Shown: positions 1-12,960 of the stretch, piece by piece | Position numbering within the stretch: position 1 is the stretch's first letter | Layout of the letters: each line of letters starts with the position of its first letter | Source: Patagioenas fasciata | Taxonomy: Eukaryota; Chordata; Aves; Columbiformes; Columbidae | Length of the DNA stretch: 64,000 bases | NCBI RefSeq assembly: GCF_037038585.1 | Contig: NC_092523.1 | Location: 46,889,501-46,953,500, forward strand | Direction of reading: 5' to 3' | The notes under the pieces: model-generated | The model's database searches: none | Seen by the model: only the letters and a program-made list of their open reading frames with translations | Told to the model about the DNA's origin: nothing | Made by a program: the position numbers and the translations under genes

Positions 1-866
1 ATTTCAAGAGAAGAAGGGAATAAGGAGGGGAATCCTTTTATAATAGGTCAATGTTTATACCTTGAAACATATTTGTAGTATAAATATCCACAGCAATTCA
101 AAAGTCTTTCTTTAAAAAAGAATCTACCACCTAAAAACTGAAACCATGACTTTGGGACGTAATTGCTAAAACAACCAATAGCTTTGGCCTGGCAAATTGC
201 ACTCAGATAAATCCTCCTAAAGCTAAACATGCCCCACAGATTCTTACAGAGCCTTGTATCCCCCTCCTAGTTATTTTACCAAATCAAATGCAGCTGTTGG
301 ACCAATTTGCCCTCCACAGGATCTATTCTTTCAAAAAAACAATGCATGTGAAATATCATTTCCTTACAGGTTTGCCTAAAATCCTCTCCAACCTAATAAA
401 TTAAGTTTAGAAGTTTTCAGCCACAGCAGAGATCAGGTTTCAGATTAAGTCTAGGTACTCACCTCCCCACCTCCCCTTCAAACTCTAGTTTCAGGAAGAC
501 TGTCTTCTCCCAGACAAAAAACCCGAGGTGCTGTTTAATGCAACAAACCTGCCCTCTCTCTGTTTGCAAACAGGAGAAAAGGCAGAGAAAATATTAATTT
601 AGAAAGGAAAGAAAAAGAGGGGGAGGGGAAAGAGGAGAAAAAAAACCAAAAAACCCCTCCACTCTAAGGTTGATTCAAACTGAAATGACTTGCATGCCCT
701 TTGTGGCTTTAGAAATGGAGCCACCTGCTGCCTCTTCTGTCAGCCCTGACAGTTTAATTAGCAATAGGGCACCTCCCTCCCCAGGTCCTCTTTATGTGCA
801 CTAATGGGAAAAAAACCTCTCAATCTCTCTCCCTCTCTCCACTTCCCCCTCCCCTTGCTCTATTAG
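1..866 (+). other. SFRP2: 3' part of the last SFRP2 intron
   Basis: No coding sequence is recognised here. The stretch lies directly upstream of the last SFRP2 coding exon and ends in a pyrimidine-rich tract (about 820-862) followed by the acceptor AG at 865-866. It is therefore taken as the end of the intron before that exon. It also contains a purine-rich stretch around 600-650 and no identifiable mobile element. Confidence 0.75.
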
Positions 867-1171
867 CCTTGAAGATAAAAGTGAAGGAGATTGCCTACAT
901 CAATGGGGATACCAAGATCACCCCTGAAACAAAGAGCAAAACCATCTACAAGCTGAATGGGCTGACAGAAAGGGATCTGAGGAAGATCGTGCTTTGGCTC
1001 AAAGGTGGCCTCCAGTGTACCTGTGATGAGATGAACGACATCAACGTCCCCTACTTGGTGATGGGGCAAAAGCAAGCTGGGGAACTGGTCATCACCTCGC
1101 TGAAGCGGTGGCAGAAGGGGCAGCGGGCTTTCAAGCGGTTCTCTCGCAGCATCCGCAAACTGCAGTGTTAG
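867..1171 (+). CDS. SFRP2: SFRP2, last coding exon (secreted frizzled-related protein 2)
   Basis: This exon encodes the C-terminal netrin-like (NTR) half of secreted frizzled-related protein 2, an extracellular modulator that binds Wnt ligands. Translation starts with ALKIKVKEIAYING and ends with RSIRKLQC and a TAG stop at 1169-1171. It matches the end of vertebrate SFRP2 almost residue for residue as I remember the human protein, including the YLVMGQKQ stretch and the cysteines of LQCTCDEMND. The exon starts after the acceptor AG at 865-866, and its first two bases complete an alanine codon (phase 1), which fits the known protein. An ATG at 794 opens a longer frame, but that part is intron. 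The N-terminal cysteine-rich frizzled domain lies upstream of the window. The exon looks intact. RNF175 follows on the same strand, as in other amniotes. Confidence 0.96.
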
Positions 1172-1350
1172 TGGCTTCGGCTCCAGCCACCTCCAGCAGC
1201 CGCCTCTGTCCCGAGCTCTCGGGGCTTCCCGCACCTTCTTACTTCGGCCCTTCTAAGCCTTGAGATGCACCGGGCATGAAACATGGTGACCGCTCTCCGA
1301 GAGGGGAGGGAGCCCTCCGTTCTTGTACATAGGTTAAAATGTAATAAAAA
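1172..1350 (+). other. SFRP2: SFRP2 3' UTR, proximal part
   Basis: GC-rich sequence follows the stop codon, then turns AT-rich and carries an AATAAA at 1343-1348. The true transcript may run further. An AT-rich stretch at about 1740-1930 looks like distal 3' UTR and holds a GATAAA variant near 1883. Which site is used cannot be told from the sequence alone. Confidence 0.55.
1343..1348 (+). terminator. Candidate poly(A) signal of SFRP2
   Basis: A canonical AATAAA lies 172 bp after the SFRP2 stop codon. It is the first good signal downstream, but a distal site near 1880-1930 is an alternative. Confidence 0.45.
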
Positions 1351-4300
1351 AATCATGACTATTTTTGGGAAGTATTAAAATATCTCGCTTAAAGCTTTTT
1401 TTTTATGGTTGCAAACATGATTTTGGTCTGAGGTTTTTCCCTCTTCATTTGGGTAATGCTGGTTCATTTATATTGCTGCTTCTCTGTATACATGCATGTT
1501 GTGCAAAAATAGGAGATGCAGAGAAAGACAACCACATATGCCACTGGCCTATCACAGGGGGTATGACTCTTTCACTGAGGTGAAATGGCTTGCCATCTAT
1601 ATTAATGCTATAAAGGTCATGTTATGACTCTTGCATGTGATACATAGGCATCAGTAAGAGTATATTAACCATTCTCACATTTTATTTTCCACAAGTCTGA
1701 GCCCTTCTCTCTCAGAAAAAAAAAAAAAAAAAATGAACAAGGTTTGGAGCTGGTTGATCTGAATGCAATTTTTTAAAAAATATTTTGCAAATGAAACCAT
1801 CTGTAGCCTAACTGTAATATACCTAGTGGTTAACCTGAAAGAGTTGTAAAATATTGCTTTAATTAACCTTGTAAATACTCCAGATAAATGTTATATTCTT
1901 GTATATAAACTTTACATCATAGTTTACCCGTTGTCTCAGTCTGTGTTCACTGCTTTGGGAGAAATGGGAGAAAGCTGTCCAACTGAGCTTTGTCATGGCA
2001 AAGCAGAATTTGCCCTTCCCGCCCAAGTGGCCAGTAGAGAAGCATGAGGAAGAATCTAGTTCTGTAATCAGAAAAAGCATAGTGGACCTCATTTCCCCAA
2101 AGATGAACCCATGAGACACAGGACTGAGGTTCAGTCAACTCATTTTAACATGTGTCTGTTGAGCTCTTCAAGATGAAGAGTTTTCTGTGGCTCCTTCGTT
2201 CGACCGCTTGCATCACCACACAGAAGACTCTGCTCTTTGCTGATGGGGAATCACAGTGAGACCATTTGCTTAAAAATCAAATCCATTTATCCATTTCTTA
2301 CACTTGAAAAAGACATATTAAGGAGTGCTAGAGTAGACTGAAGAATCTCATTTGCAGCTAGCAGTTCAGAATAATGGTGGAGCAAGGCATGTTCTCTGTG
2401 TATGTATGCTCACTATTCTTACTGAGAAAGAAAATAAAACCTACCTAATAGTGTAACTAGAGGAATGTTTTTCAGCATTTTTCTTACGAATGTCTTCTGA
2501 TGAAGAACATTACCTGCTAGAATTTCATTGTACTCATCCTGAAAAATAGTATTGCTTCCCAGTGCTGTCACACATAAAAATTTTTTCTTAACTTCACTGA
2601 GAGAATGAGCAGTCCAGTATTCACAAGGACAGTGTTTTATGTTAACCATTCACAGAAAGAATACAAAGCCAACACTAGATTTTTCTTTGAAGTAAAAAAA
2701 ATCATATTAATTTTATACATTTAGTGTTAATTTTTTCACCATCAGGACAAAAAGATAAAATCTAAAGATCCAACATGTTACATTTGTTCTAGAAAAATGC
2801 TTTTCCCCCCTCTCAAAGTCTTCATGCACTCACTACACTTGGTGCAAAACGTTAGGATTCTGACCAAGCGAGAGAAGAGCAGTCCTCACAAATGTCCTTA
2901 GAAGTGTAACAACAACAACAAAAACCAAAACCAAACAAACAAAAACACAAAACAAAACAAAACACCAACCAAGAGCAACAAACAAAAAGCCCAGTTCCAA
3001 ACTGACTCTTTATTATTCTGCGAAACAGTATCTTTATTTAAAGGCCATCACTAAAATGTCATTCAACCTTGTCTTCTGAATGGATCTGGCTTCCCAGGAA
3101 CCAGATTTGGGTCTTTGTGCTACAGTGTATTTATCCAGTACTTTGTCCATCATCTTAGAGAGCCATCAGCATCCAGATGTCGCATCGCTCTAGCCATCTC
3201 AGTGTATACTGTAATACCTGCCACTGAACAGCCTTAGTTTTAGAGGGAAGGAACTCGCAGATGCAGAAGAGCCAGCCAAAGACGAGCCTTCAGAGAACGG
3301 GCTTGTGCTGCCTGGTGTAGGAAAGTGCTTTGGAGAGGCCGTGATTGCAATGCAGTCTCTGGGGACTGACAGCGAACAGCCAGGACTGCTCCACTCAGCC
3401 TGCCTTACAGATACTAAGTTCTCTTACAGCAACCATAAAATTATCTTAATTGGGCTGTCCTAGAAAGCAGCAGTACTGACGCTGATGAGGACAGACAGGT
3501 CGCAAGTTACTCACTCTGGGGTCATGTTAAGGCCAAGACTACATAACAGATTTCTGCCAAATCCCTTGGATGTATGATGACACATTACCTATGACTAACA
3601 TCGTTCTGTCTTAAGAGAGCCCCAAACATTCCCATTCCTCCACCACAAAATAAACACCATTACACCAGCAAAATCCTGTTCCTGTCAGGGCAAATTCAGG
3701 AGAAAAAGAATAAAATAGACTGGCAAACATTCAATTTTACAATCAGCACCCTAGACTAAGAAAATCCTGCCATACAGTGAGTGTATGCTTGTTGATAAAA
3801 CCTTATGCCTGTGGCCCTGGGCTGAATCGTGGGGACTGTCCACCCTCAGGGTGAACTGGCAGAGGCAGGATTGCCTTTCAGGGTTTAAGCAGGATGTAGA
3901 TAAATGTGAAGAGTAATAGGACTGGTGTTCTCCCAGTTCCATTCCACTACCTTGTTCTAACAGCACTGTGTTAAAAAATGAGTTATATTCACCTCCCCAA
4001 GGAGAGAGAGTGCTGATGTTGGTTATGCTGTTTCCAAAGGTGTATAAGCCAGACAGTGCAAACTATTCAACTGAAAATTAGGATTTTAAAGTCACAGCCT
4101 GAGGAAATTTCATCTTCCAGATGCTGGCAAAGAAGTAAACACATAATTTTTTTTTGCATTTTTAACCTAAATCTTCCTCGCTCAACAATAACTGAAAATC
4201 CTTGACTGTGCCAGGCAAATAGTGAACCAAACATGTAATAAAAAAAAAAAAATATCTCTGCCTGTTACTTCTGATCAGTGTGTCACACATACTTCAGAGG

Positions 4301-4525
4301 AACTTTATTACCTGGCATAGTATGGTTTAGTTCTGGAAGAGTTGTGTTGTTTTGCGTTTTTTTTTTTTTTTTGGTAATTGATGAAAAAAGGCAACCCACT
4401 GTTGCATTTTTCAGACACTTTTTGTCTTTTCCTAATTAAAATAACATTGTTAGGCAGCCAATTATTTAGCTCCCATTGTATTTGCTTTCATAAAAACTAC
4501 AAAAGCAGTTGACTACAATGGATTA
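1351..4525. other. Intergenic, no gene seen
   Basis: AT-rich sequence that may include distal SFRP2 3' UTR up to about 1930. A/C-rich simple sequence (CAA, CAAA and similar) lies at about 2909-2990, and there are several A or T homopolymer runs. Short open frames here have no recognisable similarity. Confidence 0.5.
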
Positions 4526-4529
4526 GTTT

Positions 4530-4755
4530 AAGAACAATAATAATGATACTTGACATTTATACAGAAGTTTCCAGTTAAGTTTCTCAGACTGCCTTCACAA
4601 AAATAGGCATTAATATCCCTATTTTGCAGATCAGGAAAATGAGGCACAGTGAAGCAAAATAACTCACTCAAAACCACCCAGCAAGTCCTTTGCAGTCATG
4701 AAAAGCAGCATATTTTTTGTCTTCAAGTTTTATGCTCTAATCACTAGACCACAGC
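4530..4755 (+). repeat. Old MIR-type (CORE) SINE relic
   Basis: The sequence carries the hallmark series of amniote MIR elements in order: a block like CCTATTTTGCAGAT, then AAAATGAGGCACAG, then a CACCCAGCAAGTC-like block, then GCTCTAATCACTAGACCACA. These fit the known MIR core (a tattttacagatgaggaaactgaggc-like block, followed by the acacagc tail), with many changes as expected for an ancient copy. The ends are approximate. Another ancient tRNA-derived SINE with the same core is possible. Confidence 0.7.
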
Positions 4756-6297
4756 AATCAGAATGGTGTATAATCAAGGCAGCACTTAGATTATAATTTG
4801 AAAGCATAACAGCAACCAAGGCTGCCTCCAACTTCTTCCCTGACTGTGTAAAAAAAAAAAGACGACTGCGCAAAGTCAAATTTAAAACCCATCAGCAATA
4901 TTCTTTGCAGTCTTTTCCTCTCTTCCTCATTTACCATTCTCTCTACCCTTTAATTACTTCTTAATCCCTTCCTTTCTCTCTCCCTTCTCATTTATATCAG
5001 ACACCCACAGAGAAGCCACTCAGCCCCTCTCTTGCCCCTCTCGTACAGACACTTTCACCCTCAGTGTGGTTTATTAAAGAACTCCTGCAGTATAACTACA
5101 CACAAGCCACAAAAATCCTAATGACCAGCTTAAGACATAAAGAGACCCATGCAGGAAATTCAGCGACGGGCATTTAAATGTAATTAATGACTTTCTGTGA
5201 GGACAGGAGGGTGGCTAGTTGCCACAAGGAGCACCACAGACACATGCTGGTCGCCTTAGGCAAAGCCACTATTCCTGTTATGCAGCAGGAGAATGTAAGG
5301 ATATGTAACCAATATAGGGAGCATGAAGAATGCACACATAAAGTACACCTTCCCCTGCACGGCCAGGTCTCCTGCACATCTCAGCCCTGTTGTTATAACC
5401 CTGTGTTCCCTGGCTGGGGCCACAGTGCACTGCTCTCAACCTTCTTCCAGATGCCTCACTTCCTCTCTTCAGCCATGGAAGGCATCAGCCAAGAGCAGAG
5501 GCACCGTGACTCAAGAACGGGTCACCTCATTGTCCCCCAGGTGCCTTCTGAGTAAACAAGGGACCTATGTGAAGCTGTCAAGGCAGCTCCTTTTTTGCTG
5601 CTTCTCCGGCATGCTACCATCCTGGCAAAACCCACCAGCCAGAGGAAGGGCAATGGATTGATTGCAACCAGAGCAGTAGGCGGCCTTCCTTAGGTCAGGC
5701 AGCACAGGCTTTTGTTATTGGAGCCAGAAGTTCTTATTTCTAGGCTTCAGAGACATGCCTGTATGATTTATCTAGAAGTTGCCTTCTTATCAGCAGATGT
5801 GGATTCAGTACAGCGTGACTGTCCAATGAAACAGCCACAGGAATGGATCTTGTTTGCCTCTGTACCAAAAGGAGAGTGCAAAATATTCACATCACAGGAA
5901 TCCAAGACCCCAAGCTGTCTTACAAACATAAATTAGCTTACGCTATATCCCTTTGGGGTAAATTTAATAGGGCAACATTTTCCAAATGCATCGACCCCCT
6001 TAAGGGTGAGCTGTGGGCTCCTAAATCACCTAGATGCCTTGGAAAATATTAGCCGCTATCCCCCACCGGAGTTAAAACCAGTTGGCCGAGGTCAACCAGC
6101 AAGGCTGTCATGCAGCCAGGAAGAACACCTCAGCAATCAGCCAGCCAGCCCATCACTCTCATGACCCATCAAAATAACCAACCAACACAGAAAGCTGCAC
6201 CGCGAAGCAGCTGATGGAGCAAACTTCAAAACCAATTACTGCACACACAAAGAAGCTGTCCTGCGAGAAAGACCAGCACAAGTTAGGAGGTATGTTC

Positions 6298-6364
6298 AGT
6301 GTCTTACAGAACAGACTCAAGAAAAAAATGTGGATGCCCTATGTCTTACAGAACAGACTCAAGA
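6298..6364 (+). repeat. Short two-copy direct repeat
   Basis: The block TGTCTTACAGAACAGACTCA occurs twice, about 44 bp apart, followed in each copy by an A/G-rich tail. This is a small local tandem duplication with no known function. Confidence 0.8.
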
Positions 6365-7052
6365 GCACATATACCTTCTAAGACTGACAATAAGGCAACA
6401 CTGCCAATGCAAGTCTTTCAAAACCCAAACTCCTTTTGGAGGAATTTTGAATCTGCCTTTACGGATGCTAAAATCACAGAGAGTTTTCTGTTTGGACAGA
6501 AGGGTTGCCATTAGAGTCACAGTTAAACCTAGCAGAACTCGCAAATTTAGGAGTGATCTGAAAGGGCAGTAGAAATGCTAATTTAAGCACACTTTCAACT
6601 TTCCAGGTCTTTGTTTTCAGAGTTTAACCCTGGCAGTTTTCATTAGACACTAAGCCTCCCATATGGAGCCACTATGGAGGGACAATTTAGAGTTTTCCAT
6701 TGATACCTGCTTTTATCGAGCAAGAGATAACTAATCCTTCCCTGGCAATTTCCCTGCATTGTTAGTTCCCTTCAAATCCCTTACATTGTCTAATTGTCTT
6801 TTTTGTTATGTGAATCTACAGCCATGCACAATAGTGAACCCTGGCTGGTTACACACTGAGACAGGTGCTTTAGTGGCTGCAGGGCTCACATCATTAGGCA
6901 CACACAGAGCTATTAATCATTTCGGTTTACTCTAAGGCACAAAACTGAATTAAATCAGGCCACTTTTCTAAGCAAAACAATAGCTTAATTGTAATAGGTG
7001 AGGCAAAAGCGTTTTGAGAGGTAGAGTTTCAGAAACTAAAGCAGCCAAAAAA

Positions 7053-7078
7053 CCAACCAACCAACCAACCAACCAAAC
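7053..7078 (+). repeat. (AACC)n microsatellite
   Basis: A short run of AACC units (about five to six copies), directly followed by A-rich sequence. Confidence 0.85.
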
Positions 7079-10000
7079 CAAAAAAGTCAGACAAACCAAG
7101 AAAACACACTGTAATTTAAGAATTAGGGGGTTTAATACTTTGTTTTAAACCAGGGAAGAAAAAGATTTTGAAGATAGTCTTACAGCTTCACTCAGACTCT
7201 TCATTTCCTTTGGACGCTGGCGTCTTAAATATGGGAAAAATTTTCAGTACTCTCATTTACATTCTGTGAACTTTAACACTGTGATCATCACAGTGATATG
7301 AATGGTGTGGTGTTTCGTTTTTTTTTTTTCCACACAATGTGGATTTTATAATACAGCATGGATTTTCAAAAGAGTCTAAAAAACTAAAGCAGAAGCTCAA
7401 TTTCCAAAGTATGCTTAGGTTTTGATTTAAGTAACTTACACAACAAAAGAAGGAAAAATTAATTTTGCTTGAAGCAACATAAGAAAGATTAAAATCCTAT
7501 TAGATGCTTGCAGATGCTTATCTGATGCCTGAGATATCCATATATATTTAAAAATCTGGCTGCAAGACATAACCTTCGAGGTGTTAATGTACGGAACATC
7601 CAGGGATTTTGGAGATGGGATCTAGACCATTGAAAATATTAGGAAGTGGTAGTATCATAATCTGTCCCACACATGCAAAATGTTAACATTTTCTTAACCC
7701 TTTTGTTCCATTATTTGACTCAAATATACAGCTTACTGGGAGAGCTCTGGAATTTTAAAGCTAGCTCTACCTTCATGAGAAAACACTGCATGGAAATCAG
7801 TCCCTCAGTCCTGAACTGGGTTTTAGAAATCTTGTGGGAACTTGCCTGGCAACTGCTGCAACTCACTACCACATAGCAAGAAGGAGTAATACAAAAGTCA
7901 GCAATATAGTTACATATATTGTTAATAAAGAGTCTGTTATTTAATGAGATTTCTCAAAATGGAAGATGGAAGACACACTGCATTTTCTCCTATATGAAAC
8001 TCAAAAGGGTCACTGGAGACATCTAGAACACGAATTACAATATAGCACATCTCCTGTGCTGGTAGAGAGCTCCAGCCTCAGATAGGGTGAAGTTCACCAA
8101 GCAATGTGTGCGTGTTGTATCTAAATGTCAGCTGCTCCATAGAGGCTCCATTTTGTTCATCACCCAGCTGCATGCTCCCACCATCTTCCTCAACGCAGAG
8201 GTATCAATCACACAAGGCAGAGAGTGTGTCAGCTCAGCTCTTTTACTCAACCCCAAGTCAGCCCTGGATAAGAACAGCAAAACGTAATGAGTGGTTTGCG
8301 GTGAGTTCAGCTGCTGAGCAGAAGACACTTGTAGTCCCATGGCCACACCATCTGATGCATGGGAAAGAGGTGATGCAGGTGGCAGGTAGTGCATCCTAAA
8401 ACTGGGGCCTCAGCCCAGACATTTGCAAAGAAGCAAGAATGTTACAGCAGGCTCAGTCTCAATTTACTGCTATGGCTTGCCTAGCACCAAGGGAAGTTGC
8501 TGGGATGGTGAGAGTTGGCGGTAATAATTTTGTCTCTGTATAGCCTGTCCCTGCAGTGGGTTCCCTGGGGATCTGCCCTCATACCAGGCAAGGAGCAAGG
8601 GCTGGTGTGCTGCTCCAGCTCTGTGAGCTCCCACAGGGCAAGGAAAGCAGCATGCTGGGTCCCTTCAGAGGACACCCTGATGTTCGTCTGCAGGGCAAGG
8701 CTCAGAGTGCTTGTATCTCAGACTTGAAAAATATATCTTTTCAGCCTTATGGTAATTTTGATAAGGCTGAGCACCCAAGGCCCAGGCTTGCTGTATTTGC
8801 TATCTGGGCTCTCCTCCTGCTTGCCTGTCTCCCACACTCATTCTGTCTTTGATCCTCTCAAGGAGAAAAAGCATCTAGAAGAGCTTGTGGAAAACTACGC
8901 ACAGCAGCACTCGAAAAAGAGATAAGAAGGCGGTGCTGGTGAATTTTGTAATGGCACAATCTACTTCAGTGGAAGATTCTCATCTGGCTGATGTATTCCA
9001 TTTCTGACACACTACTGAAAGGCTGGTGCAGAAACAGGGCTTTAGAAAAAAAAATAAATAAAAGAAAAAGGACAGTATTTGCCAGGGAATTTGGTACCAA
9101 CACGCAATTTAGGTAGACTTTATGAAGTGTGAAATGATGGCCTAAAGCTGGTCCTGCGGAAATCAGCGGTAAAATTCCATATACATTAATAGAAACAGAG
9201 TAAATCCAGTATTGACTACTTTTGAAGAGTCTGATTCTTTAAAATTATTGTCTAAATGTCATGCTGAACATAAATTTAAGACATCAACAATTCAGAAGAG
9301 GCACTCCTGCTTGAACTCCAATTAGAAGAGAAGCACTTTAAATACACTTAATGTAGCTCTACTGAAGCCACTGCTCTAAAATAGTATTAATGCAATGGCT
9401 GACTAATTCTGAACAAAGCATGCACTGGTATATAAATGCAATAGCGGAAGCTATCTGGAAGCTATCAGCCACCCTGATTGTCACTGGTTAGCATATAAAG
9501 AGGTGGACAAGTGACTGTGATCAGGATGAAGTCACTCTCACCATATAGCATCAGGCAACTGGCTGAGTGCAAAACTGCCTGAGGTTCAGCAAAGTCAGCC
9601 TGGTGACATGTGGAGCAGATGCTGAAAGTCTGACAGCTGGAAATGTTGGAAGCACTTGTCATCAGGAGGTGGCAGGAAGCTTATGTCAGCTGGAAAAAAA
9701 AGCCTGGATGCATGTTGCTAGGGCGGCAGAGAGGGGTTTGACAGATTACAGTGTTGGTGAGCGACTACTAGAGATAAGAGAGCAGATCCCTGGGAAGGCA
9801 GAGGTGGGCTGGTTCTTCAAGTTTATCTTTAAAGATAGGGATACAACAGGTCACAGCAAACCCCCGATTTTGGACAGGGGCTTGCGTAGTCCTCAAGCCA
9901 TCTGCCACTAGCTTAACCCCAGAAGGGAACTGTTAGTTTGACATTTCAGTGCTCTTTCTCATTGTTATGGTATAAACACTACAGCTAGATGGGAGGTTGC

Positions 10001-12894
10001 AGATGAGGAGGAAAGCAAGTGGGAGAACAGAAAAGCGTTAGATTATCTAGACTTGACCTTGAGAACCTGAATGACCAAAGATTGCCTATACTTAGGTCTG
10101 CACCTGGAAAAGTGCATTCTCTTTGTATCTTACTTTCCTCTGGAGGTATTCAGAGTAAAGCAACAGAGACACAGCAGATATGTCAATCTTATTTGATCCT
10201 GGGAAAAACAATGGGGAGATAAAAAACAAAGGTTCTTAACTGAGATTGCTAAAATTTAAGTATATTAAAGAGCAGGAAGAAAACCCAAGGACTACAAAAA
10301 TGCATAGTCTCCAGAAAGACTGAAAAAAAAAAAAAAAAGACCTAGTAGCTGGTTTTATTCCAGAGCCAGTAAAAGTACCAGAAAAATAATAAAAAATAGA
10401 AAGTCTTTTTCAAGTTTTGTGGTTTTTTAAACAGGTTTGTCCAAGTGTACAAGATTTTCCAGAGCAAAAGCATCTTCAAAAAGTATTATAAAAGTTACAG
10501 TTTTGATAGCAATTTCAGATAAATGGAAAATCCAAGGTCTTTGTCAATTTTCACACTATGAGAAGTTCCTTTAACCAAGTACAGTTGGCTGAACTTTTTT
10601 TCATTAAATGGTTTATTGGTTTGGATGGCTCAAATAAGCTGGGGAAACTCACCCAGTGCTGTTTCTTTTTCATTTCCAAGGTTAAGAGTGGACATTTCTG
10701 AAATTAAATATTTCAGTTTTGCTAGCAGACTGGCACAGTCACTGGTGTTATCTATACTCACTAATTCAAGCTCACATAGATCCATGGGACAAGATGCCAA
10801 ACAGTTATCTAGGCTGTGGGAGATCCAGATTTAAATCTGTTTTCTCTTCCCTTCTGTGATCCTTGTCCTAGTTCGGATCAAGAGCTCAACCAGTAACCAG
10901 AGAATTTTGTAGCTACATGCTTGAATGGGGAGGATGCTGAGTGTTACACTCTCAACTTTTGCTACTGAAGCTTTTCCAGTTTATATAAAACTACAGAATA
11001 AATTGGATGGTAGAGAAAGAGCAAGCCTATGGCCTGATGACAAGGTTACTCACTTTGCACAGAAGTTGGAGAACATGAAGCAGAGAGGTCATAGCCCATC
11101 TCTGATCCTCAGCCTCTCTCTTGCCCCTGTAGACATGTGCTGTGGCCCCATGTCAGACTTGTAAACAGAGAAGATCCAGCACAAGAAACTTGACCCACAA
11201 GTTCTGATTTTGCTTGCTTGATCCATTGGGGTTATTTTTTAACCTAGGCATCCTAGGTAAGAAACAGAGCTCCCTCCCAGAATACTTCATTTCCAGTGTT
11301 AAGATTTTCATCTGAGCACTAGTAAAACCTTACTAAAAGCTTGAAGCAGTTTGGAAACTTGAATTTAAGTTGTTAACATCCCAGGTAAATCGCCCAACTC
11401 AACCAGTGGATAAAACGGCAGGGCTGGGGCTATTTCCCTCTCATGTTTATGATCCAGTCCTTGGCTTTTATTAAATGTACCTGAAAACCAAATGAAACAG
11501 TTTGCCAGGTGTTAAAAAATGTTTCTATGACCTCAAATCAATTCTCGTTGCTGTGCTGACAATTCTGAAGAAATGAAGTTTCCATTCAGTCCATAACTTT
11601 CAGTTCAGCTGCCAAAATACTTTAAATCCAGCAACTATTTGCACAGCCCTATAAATTAGGTTTACTGAAGGAAACAATTAGCAAGCCTGTAGCCTACAGG
11701 AATTTCAGTTGGTGCTGCTACAACGCATTGTTTAAGTAATTAGAAAATGATTCCAACTATTGTAGCTATTTGCAACACATAGATGTTGTCCTATTAATAA
11801 CAGGAGCTATAAAAATATCGAAAAGCTAGTCTGCAGAGGAGGTTACATGTTTATTAGTCTAACCAATATATGCTTTTATTGTCACTGAACAGTAGTATTA
11901 AAATAAAATAGGACTGTACAGGGAAACGTACTCCTGCACTGCTAAATTTGTGAGAAATCAAAAGATACAAATGTGTCACTCCATTCCAGCTTAAACAGAT
12001 GAAAATCTGAATAAAGAAACAAATATAGAAATCAGTTAAGTACCACCGGACTAGAATTTTATATGAAATACTGAGTAGAGCTAAAAAATCAGCAGCCAGA
12101 TGTCATGAAATGAAAATGAGTTTCCAAATCAGTGTCTAGTTCCAAATGGAAATGATGTCAATCATAAATGTTGATTTTGTGAAAATTAATTTAATGGGAC
12201 AACTCAGCAGAGATGCTCAAACCACAATTTAGTACACTCTACAATCCTCAAATACAGTTAATCTGCTTAAGATGGTAATACTTCCAAGTAATAAGTTCAA
12301 TTGCAGCCTCAAAAAATTCTGCACCTCAGATTTAGCTATTAAGCTTTAGAGATGGGCTAGCAGCCAGATGTTTATAAACTCTTTTCAGATTCCAATTTAG
12401 TTACGGTTACGGAGTTAGACAATGTCCTCTCATTTAGCCCTTCAGCTGACTAGCGGAACCATTATTTGCCACCACACTAGGAGTATGCACCCTGCTGCCT
12501 GCTACTGCCCAATGCCAAGTCATCTATTTCCCCGCTACGGCCAGGCTGAGGCTGTTCCATTCATCCCCTCGACAGCCTCCTTTCAGGGGAGCATTACAGG
12601 CTCAACAGACCTCTTTGTTGGAGTTCTATTTACACCACCATTTTTTTGTTACTCAGATTGTGAAAGGAAACAACAGGAGATGGAGAGGAGACGGACTGCT
12701 AACACAGTGGACTAGAAGTCATCAACTTCGGTTCTTTGAAGTGATATGCACAGTAAATAACGGAAACTATAGCATCATGCGAAGTAATCTGGTGCTCTGA
12801 GTGCAGTTCGCAACAGAAGTGTGGATCTATATCTACGAAAAAGTCAGCATCATAATCAGCAATAACTGGCAACCTTCCCCATTATTTACAAAGA

Positions 12895-12960
12895 AGCACA
12901 GTGTAATTATTCACCCAGGTCCCATTGACTATAATGGGATTTGGCTGGATAAATCCCCAT
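12895..12960. repeat. Possible ancient amniote interspersed repeat relic
   Basis: The block CCCATTGACTATAATGGG is an imperfect inverted repeat. It resembles the 'cccattgacttcaatggga' phrase I remember from old repeats in bird and reptile DNA. Similar but weaker phrases occur near 9140-9215 and 13205-13260. The family cannot be named from sight. Confidence 0.3.
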
